Positions 59,266 through 64,000 of a stretch of 64,000 nucleotides of DNA are shown here, piece after piece (positions within the stretch are counted from its first letter, which is position 1; every line of letters starts with the position of its first letter). The notes under the pieces were generated by a model. That model worked only from the letters and a program-made list of their open reading frames with translations, did not search any database and was not told where the DNA came from. Position numbers and translations under genes: made by a program. Source of the stretch: Planococcus salinus (lineage in GTDB: Bacteria; Bacillota; Bacilli; Bacillales_A; Planococcaceae); the NCBI RefSeq assembly GCF_003719725.1, contig NZ_RIAX01000003.1:186001-250000 (forward strand). Reading direction: 5' to 3'.

Positions 59266-60825
59266 CTAGTTTTTAGTAATCGTATCGACGTAAATAATTT
59301 CATCCATTGTTGGAGAATAATCGATCGCATCACTCACACCAACATTAATAGATTCTTGGTGTAAGACAATGTGGGCTGTATCTTCAGCTAGTAGGTGTTG
59401 AGCTTCAATATACTGTTGTGCTCTTTCTTCGGGATCCATGTTCTGAGCAGCTGCTTCTAATAAAGCCTCAACTTCTTCATTATGGTAATCAATTTGTCCT
59501 TTGAAACGTTCATAGTTATACCAATCCAAAGCATTAGCAGCGTCAAACATCGAGTTACCTAGAGCTAATAAGAAAACATCTTCATTTTCACCTGCATTAC
59601 GCATTTCAACAAAGCTGCTCCATTCCATAAATTCTACATTTGCTGTCACTCCAATGGCAGACCACATACCGGCAACCATTTCAGCAACTTCAGCATCTTG
59701 TAAATAACGTCCTCTCGGGGAATGGAATGTTAATTCAAAGCCGTCTGGATAACCAGCTTCCGCCAATAGTTTTTTTGCTTCTTCCACATCGTAGTTATAA
59801 GTGTCATAAAGTTCTTCAGCAAAACCGAAGTTACCTGGCGCTACGCGAGTGATTGTTGGAGTACCAGCACCATTTAACAAATTGTCCGTAATAGCTTTAT
59901 TGTCAATCGCTAAATCCAAAGCTTTGCGAACTTTAGGATCAGCAGTTGGGTATCCCTCAGTGGAACGTAAAAACAACATCATTGTACGGTTGGATGTTTC
60001 TTGAGACAAATGCGTTCCTTCGTTACTTTCTACCCGCTCCCACTCGCTCGGTGGAATGTTTGTCGCAAGATCCACACCGCCTGTCAATAGCTCGGATACT
60101 CTCGTGGAATTTTCAGGGATTACACGGAAAACCACTTCATCCCATTCTTCATTTTGTCCTTCAAAATAATCTTCATATACCTCTAGCACAACTCTGTCAT
60201 CACGAATCCATTCAGAAAATTCGAATGGTCCAGTTCCGACTGGGTTTTCTAAAAAGTGATCCATTCCATTTTCTTCAATGTACTCTGACGGCAGAATACT
60301 TGAAGCGATTCTAGAAATTCGGTTAAGTAGTGCCGGATCGGGAGCATTAGTAATAATGCGGAAAGTTAGGTCATCAATCACTTCGACTTCTTTGATTGAG
60401 TTATAGTTGATATGATCAAGAAGTGTCGAATCATGCGCAACTCTTTCAAGAGTAAATTTAACGTCTTCCGAGTCAAGTGCTTCACCGTTATGGAAAGTTA
60501 CACCTTCTTTTAATTTCACTTCCCAAGTTAAGTCATCAATTTTTTCATATCCTTCTGCTAAATCAGGAAGAATTTCTCCCGTTTCATTATCCCGCTTAAA
60601 TAAATAATTAAACATATTTACATGAATTGCTTCTGTCGAAGTATTAACGTGGTTATGCACATCGAAAGTCACCATATCAGTACCCATTGCAACTGTTAAT
60701 GTACGATCATCTTCCGAGCCACCGTTGTCGTTTGTTGCAGAAGGCTCTTCTTCTCCTCCTCCACAGGCTGCTAAAACTCCTGCTGATATTAACAAAGTAC
60801 TTGCTAAACCAAAAACTTTCTTCAT
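59266..60825 (-). CDS. Peptide ABC transporter binding lipoprotein (DppA/OppA family)
   Basis: This 519-residue lipoprotein has a signal MKKVFGLASTLLISAGVLAACG with lipidated Cys at position 21. The SBP_bac_5 fold is visible in DLAEGYEKIDDLTWEVKLKE, GVTFHNGEALDSEDVKFTLE, NPVGTGPFEFSEWIRDDRVV, PTADPKVRKALDLAIDNKAI and AGYPDGFELTFHSPRGRYLQ. It binds peptides or related compounds outside the cell. It follows the amidohydrolase gene by 29 bp with an AAGGGGG site. The specific ligand is not readable. Confidence 0.93.
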   Translation of the reverse strand: MKKVFGLASTLLISAGVLAACGGGEEEPSATNDNGGSEDDRTLTVAMGTDMVTFDVHNHVNTSTEAIHVNMFNYLFKRDNETGEILPDLAEGYEKIDDLTWEVKLKEGVTFHNGEALDSEDVKFTLERVAHDSTLLDHINYNSIKEVEVIDDLTFRIITNAPDPALLNRISRIASSILPSEYIEENGMDHFLENPVGTGPFEFSEWIRDDRVVLEVYEDYFEGQNEEWDEVVFRVIPENSTRVSELLTGGVDLATNIPPSEWERVESNEGTHLSQETSNRTMMLFLRSTEGYPTADPKVRKALDLAIDNKAITDNLLNGAGTPTITRVAPGNFGFAEELYDTYNYDVEEAKKLLAEAGYPDGFELTFHSPRGRYLQDAEVAEMVAGMWSAIGVTANVEFMEWSSFVEMRNAGENEDVFLLALGNSMFDAANALDWYNYERFKGQIDYHNEEVEALLEAAAQNMDPEERAQQYIEAQHLLAEDTAHIVLHQESINVGVSDAIDYSPTMDEIIYVDTITKN

Positions 60826-60854
60826 TGTTTTTCCCCCTTATATAACCTTAGAAT

Positions 60855-62072
60855 TTATAAATTTTCTGTTTCTCTAGTTTTCTCTTCTATATATTCAAGA
60901 GCAAACTGAGCTAAAATAGCCGAACCATATGGTAAAGCATCTTCGTCTACATCGAACTTGGGATGGTGGTTAGGATAAACACAGTCCTTTTCTTCGTTAT
61001 AGATTCCTAGACGGAAGAAAATTCCAGGGACCTTTTCAGCGTAATAAGCGAAATCTTCTCCGCCCATACTCGGATCCACAATAGTCAGTTTTTCTTCACC
61101 TAAAATTTTGTCAGATACAGAACTCAACAGCGGAATTAAAGAATTGTCATTTTTCACAGAAGGATAGCCGTAGCGATAATCCAGTTTATAAGTAGCTCCC
61201 ATTGCTTCACATATCCCTTTTACATACTGTTCCATGCGTCCAGCGACTACTTCCCTTAACGTCGGATCCAATAATCGTACAGTTCCCTCGAGTCGAACTG
61301 AAGGAGCGATAATATTGCGTTTAAAGCCTCCTTCGATTTTCCCGATTGTTAAGACAGAGGGCTTTAACGGGTCAATGGATCTGCTGACAATTTGTTGTAA
61401 AGAAGATACTAATTCAGCCGCTACCGTTATTGAATCCACTGACATATGCGGATGGGCAGCATGTCCCCCTTTCCCGATCACTTCAATATCAAAAGAGTCA
61501 GTACAGGCCATCGCAACATCTTCAGCAACAGTAACCGTTCCGGTTTTCGCTGTAGGATGGACGTGCAATCCAGCAATGGCATCCACTTTGGGATTTTCCA
61601 ATACCCCTTCCTCAACCATGTAACGAGCGCCACCAAACCCTTCTTCTGCTGGCTGAAATAGCAGTTTGATATTTCCCTTTTGAGGGCGGTGTTTGCTTAA
61701 AATGGTTGCAGCACCAAGCAATATAGAAGTATGTGCATCATGTCCGCATAAATGAGCAACTTTAGGTACTGTTGAAGCATATGGAACAGTTTTTTCATCT
61801 TGAATCGGCAAAGCATCCATGTCTGCCCTTAGCGCCACTGTTGGCCCTGGTTCTGTGCCTCGCAAAAGAGCGACTATGCCGGTCTTCGCTATAGGGGCTG
61901 TAATTTCATAGCCTAAATCCTCCAACTTCTCTAAAACAAACTCCGAAGTTTTGTATTCTTCGAAAGACAGTTCCGGATTCATATGTAGATGCCTTCTGCA
62001 CTGTATTATGTATTCTTTTAAATTTAGCGCTTCCTGCAACAAGAGAGGTTTTTCGACTTTTACACTTTCCAT
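60855..62072 (-). CDS. M20D-family N-acyl amino acid amidohydrolase
   Basis: This is a 405-residue metal-dependent hydrolase of the hippurate hydrolase/IAA-amino acid hydrolase group. Metal ligands are in ALRADMDALPI, LCGHDAHTSIL (Cys-Gly-His-Asp with metal Cys), LLFQPAEEGFGGARYM (Glu-Glu), GLHVHP (His) and the final His near YPNHHPKFDVDEDAL. MGGEDFAYYAEKVPGIFFRLG closes the active site. It removes acyl groups from N-acyl amino acids. As first gene of the seven-gene unit it probably processes the imported compound. AAAGGAGAG precedes the ATG. Confidence 0.9.
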   Translation of the reverse strand: MESVKVEKPLLLQEALNLKEYIIQCRRHLHMNPELSFEEYKTSEFVLEKLEDLGYEITAPIAKTGIVALLRGTEPGPTVALRADMDALPIQDEKTVPYASTVPKVAHLCGHDAHTSILLGAATILSKHRPQKGNIKLLFQPAEEGFGGARYMVEEGVLENPKVDAIAGLHVHPTAKTGTVTVAEDVAMACTDSFDIEVIGKGGHAAHPHMSVDSITVAAELVSSLQQIVSRSIDPLKPSVLTIGKIEGGFKRNIIAPSVRLEGTVRLLDPTLREVVAGRMEQYVKGICEAMGATYKLDYRYGYPSVKNDNSLIPLLSSVSDKILGEEKLTIVDPSMGGEDFAYYAEKVPGIFFRLGIYNEEKDCVYPNHHPKFDVDEDALPYGSAILAQFALEYIEEKTRETENL

Positions 62073-62336
62073 TAGTCTCTCCTTTCACGTTAAAAACTTC
62101 ATATCGTCAGCAAAATTAATAATAGAATGAATTTAATATTTTCAAACTATTCATTGTTTAACATATACTATATAATTTAGGAAATCAATGCAATTATTAA
62201 AATAATTTAAATATTATTACGAATTTATATAGATTAATACAATACAAGATAGTTTTTTACAAAGTAAGCGGTGGTAAACTACCCAATCTATATGGAAATA
62301 ATTTAATTTTTAGTAAGTCTATTTAACTCTCAAATC
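62073..62336. other. AT-rich intergenic spacer upstream of the amidohydrolase operon
   Basis: A non-coding, very AT-rich stretch between the amidohydrolase start and the IclR terminator. It should hold the operon promoter, but no single hexamer pair stands out, and no palindrome strong enough to call an IclR operator was found. Confidence 0.5.
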
Positions 62337-62374
62337 ACAAAAGCCGTACAACGATACCTCGCTGTACGGCTTGA
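62337..62374 (-). terminator. Terminator of the IclR regulator transcript
   Basis: AAGCCGTACAGCGAGG / CGTTGTACGGCTT stem (about 11 paired bases) followed by TTGTGATTTG on the minus strand, 90 bases after the IclR stop. Confidence 0.7.
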
Positions 62375-62461
62375 GTAAAAACAAAGACCATTTATTGAGT
62401 GAAGATCATTCCATAAAAGCTTTCTTTTTAAATCAGAATTATCTCATGAGTATGGAGCTAG

Positions 62462-63238
62462 TCAAGAATTGATGTTTTCTTCAATGGCCGCTGCAGCGTT
62501 CAGCAGATCCTGAGTTAAATTCGGAATATCGAATTCATCAGCCCGGACACTTGGCAACGTCACCGTCAAAACCGCAGTTACTTCCATAAATCGATTGTGT
62601 ATCGGTACACAGACCGACATGGCACCTTTGATCCGTTCGCCATGTGAAATGGCATATCCCTGCTGACGGATTTCTGTGATATCTTTCATTAAAGCTTCCG
62701 GTGAATTCACGGTAATATCGGTAATCGGCTTAAATTCCACCTGCTCCAAATAATTTCCGATAAACTCATCACTTTGAAAAGCCAATAATGTTTTCGCTGA
62801 AGCGCCGGCATATAAAGGAGAAGTTTTGCCGATGTAAGTCAATGCGGACAACTCATGCTGACTTGGAATATTGTAAATGCAGCGGCGTTCATTTTGTTCG
62901 ATGACACTGATGGAGACATTTTCTTTTGTCAATTGACTGAGATTTTTCATCACCGGAACTGCAGCTGACAAAAACGCATCATTCTTTTCGACCAGACTGC
63001 CCATGAAGAATAACTCCATTCCCAGAGAATACTGTTTTGTCTCTTCGTCTTTCATTAAGAACCGCTCATGCACGAGTGTTGAAAGCAGCCGTTGGAGACT
63101 CGATTTGCCGATGCCGGTTTTTTTATGAAGCTCCGTCAGGCTCAACTTCTTCTCATCACGTGTAAATGCCCTCATCAACTGAATCGCTTTATGCACAGTG
63201 GACATCGAATAGTTTTTTTGAAAATTATCTTCTGACAT
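62462..63238 (-). CDS. IclR-family transcriptional regulator
   Basis: This 258-residue regulator has an N-terminal winged helix (VHKAIQLMRAFTRDEKKLSL, recognition GIGKSSLQRLLSTLVHERFL) and an IclR effector domain (SISVIEQNERRCIYNIPSQH-type strand, SPLYAGASAKTLLAF, QQGYAISHGERIKGAMSVCV, VTAVLTVTLPS). The ATG at 63238 is used; an upstream ATG at 63250 is possible and ribosome sites are weak for both. It may control the CoA-transferase gene upstream or the amidohydrolase-peptide operon downstream. Confidence 0.87.
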   Translation of the reverse strand: MSEDNFQKNYSMSTVHKAIQLMRAFTRDEKKLSLTELHKKTGIGKSSLQRLLSTLVHERFLMKDEETKQYSLGMELFFMGSLVEKNDAFLSAAVPVMKNLSQLTKENVSISVIEQNERRCIYNIPSQHELSALTYIGKTSPLYAGASAKTLLAFQSDEFIGNYLEQVEFKPITDITVNSPEALMKDITEIRQQGYAISHGERIKGAMSVCVPIHNRFMEVTAVLTVTLPSVRADEFDIPNLTQDLLNAAAAIEENINS

Positions 63239-63272
63239 GAGTTTCACCATTCCACTTCATTCTTTTCCGTTA

Positions 63273-64000
63273 TTATATCACATTCGCTGCCTTTAACTTC
63301 TCGAGCTCTGAAGCGTCAAGACCGAGCAATTCACCGTAAACGGATTCCGTATGTTCGCCTAAAAGCGGAGGCGGCAACGTACTTTCGATGTTCAATTGGC
63401 TGAAGCGCATCGGATTTTTCATTATTTTCACTTCACCCGCTATCGAATGCGGCAACGTCTCCACTGACTCACGGGCTTGAACTTGTTCCTGTTCCAATGC
63501 CTGTGCGATGTTATTGACACGTCCTGCCGGTACACCTGCCTGCGCTAACTTATCCAGCCACTCTTCAGAACTCTTTGTTACGATAATTGCAGCAATTTGA
63601 CTGACCAATTCAACTTCGTGTTCTTTTCGGACGCGATTTGTTTTATACCGGGGATCTGATCCCCATTCCGGATGCCCAAGAAGTTCTGACAATTTCCTGA
63701 ACAACCCGTCATTTCCAGCACAAATCATAATAGGGTCATCTGAACATTGGAATACCTGATAAGGCGTAACATTGTTGTGGCGGTTACCAAGGCGCTCTGA
63801 TACCATTCCCGCATTCAAATACGCACTCGCCACATTTGCCATGCTGCTCACTTGAACATCCAAAAGTGATAAATCAATCTCCTGCCCTATCCCGGTCACG
63901 TCACGCTGGCGTATGGCAGCAGTGACACTCAATGCTACATAAACCGATGTCAAAATATCAGCAATCGGAATGCCCACTTTCGTCGCTTCTCCGTCGCTCG
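63273..64000 (-). CDS. CaiB/BaiF-family CoA-transferase, truncated by window edge
   Basis: This is the C-terminal 242 residues of a class III CoA-transferase; the frame is open to the window edge. Visible family features are ATKVGIPIADILTSVYVALS, ATAIRQR-type helix, GQEIDLSLLDVQVSSMANVA, RLGNRHNNVTPYQVFQCSDD, AGVPAGRVNNIAQALEQEQV and the final LGEHTESVYGELLGLD. The catalytic Asp lies in the missing N-terminal part. It is followed after 34 bp by the IclR gene, so both are probably in one transcript. Acyl-CoA donor and acceptor are unknown. Confidence 0.87.
   Translation of the reverse strand, partial: SDGEATKVGIPIADILTSVYVALSVTAAIRQRDVTGIGQEIDLSLLDVQVSSMANVASAYLNAGMVSERLGNRHNNVTPYQVFQCSDDPIMICAGNDGLFRKLSELLGHPEWGSDPRYKTNRVRKEHEVELVSQIAAIIVTKSSEEWLDKLAQAGVPAGRVNNIAQALEQEQVQARESVETLPHSIAGEVKIMKNPMRFSQLNIESTLPPPLLGEHTESVYGELLGLDASELEKLKAANVI

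Noticed and set aside
62073..62336. AT-rich spacer as a replication origin or mobile element end
   Set aside because: No DnaA-box cluster, no terminal repeats and no replication gene; it looks like an ordinary promoter region in an AT-rich operon.

Overview
The window is a 64 kb chromosomal segment of a low-to-moderate GC member of the Bacilli, most likely Planococcaceae (Planococcus, Planomicrobium or Sporosarcina-like). The case rests on strong AGGAGG ribosome sites, four S-box (SAM-I) leaders, sigma-B-type promoters ahead of YflT stress proteins, a Bacillus-type NsrR, AcsA, PepT, YmfJ, YwbE and YolD relatives, and a ywrABCD-like gene cluster. No rRNA, tRNA, CRISPR array, prophage or intact transposase gene was seen. 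One small palindromic insertion-like element is present.

Layout. 1-8 kb: truncated EamA exporter, orphan excisionase-like HTH protein, SAM-controlled metY-metX, PlsY-like acyltransferase, PepT, V4R/STAS sensor, small acidic protein, second EamA exporter. 8.2-8.65 kb: a 381-bp inverted-repeat element bracketed by a duplicated terminator. 8.7-12.2 kb: stress flavin-type protein, NsrR and two tandem flavohemoglobins. 12.2-16.9 kb: Fur-type divergent siderophore uptake locus (binding protein plus fused permease on one side, ATPase plus FhuF-like reductase on the other). 16.9-23.1 kb: a minus-strand operon ssuA-ssuC-ssuB-acsA-hom behind two complete SAM riboswitches in series. 23.2-31.7 kb: second FhuF-like protein, VLRF1-type release factor, YmfJ, UvrD-like helicase, three YflT-domain stress proteins with YwbE, and a lipoprotein. 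31.7-35 kb: glutaminase, esterase, Hsp33 with an Rrf2 regulator. 35-38.6 kb: chromate-transporter pair, cytoplasmic GGT-like enzyme and Lrp regulator, matching B. subtilis ywrABCD. 38.9-51.2 kb: SRAP protein, second GGT with lactate permease, DUF488, MFS and DASS transporters, HD phosphohydrolase, YolD, YihY, dipeptidase. 51.3-53.5 kb: SAM-controlled FMN reductase plus LLM monooxygenase. 54.2-62.1 kb: a visibly AT-richer oligopeptide import and amidohydrolase operon. 62.4-64 kb: IclR regulator and a truncated CoA-transferase.

How it works together. The dominant theme is sulfur and methionine supply under SAM control. Sulfonate import (SsuABC), reduced-flavin monooxygenation (SsuE plus LLM enzyme), homoserine synthesis (Hom), acetyl-CoA synthesis (AcsA), homoserine acetylation (MetX) and sulfhydrylation (MetY) all lie downstream of S-boxes in this window. 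Secondary themes are nitric oxide and redox defence (NsrR, two Hmp, Hsp33), iron acquisition, the general stress regulon, and peptide or amidated amino acid scavenging (PepT, dipeptidase, two GGTs, two M20 enzymes, Dpp/Opp transporter, glutaminase).
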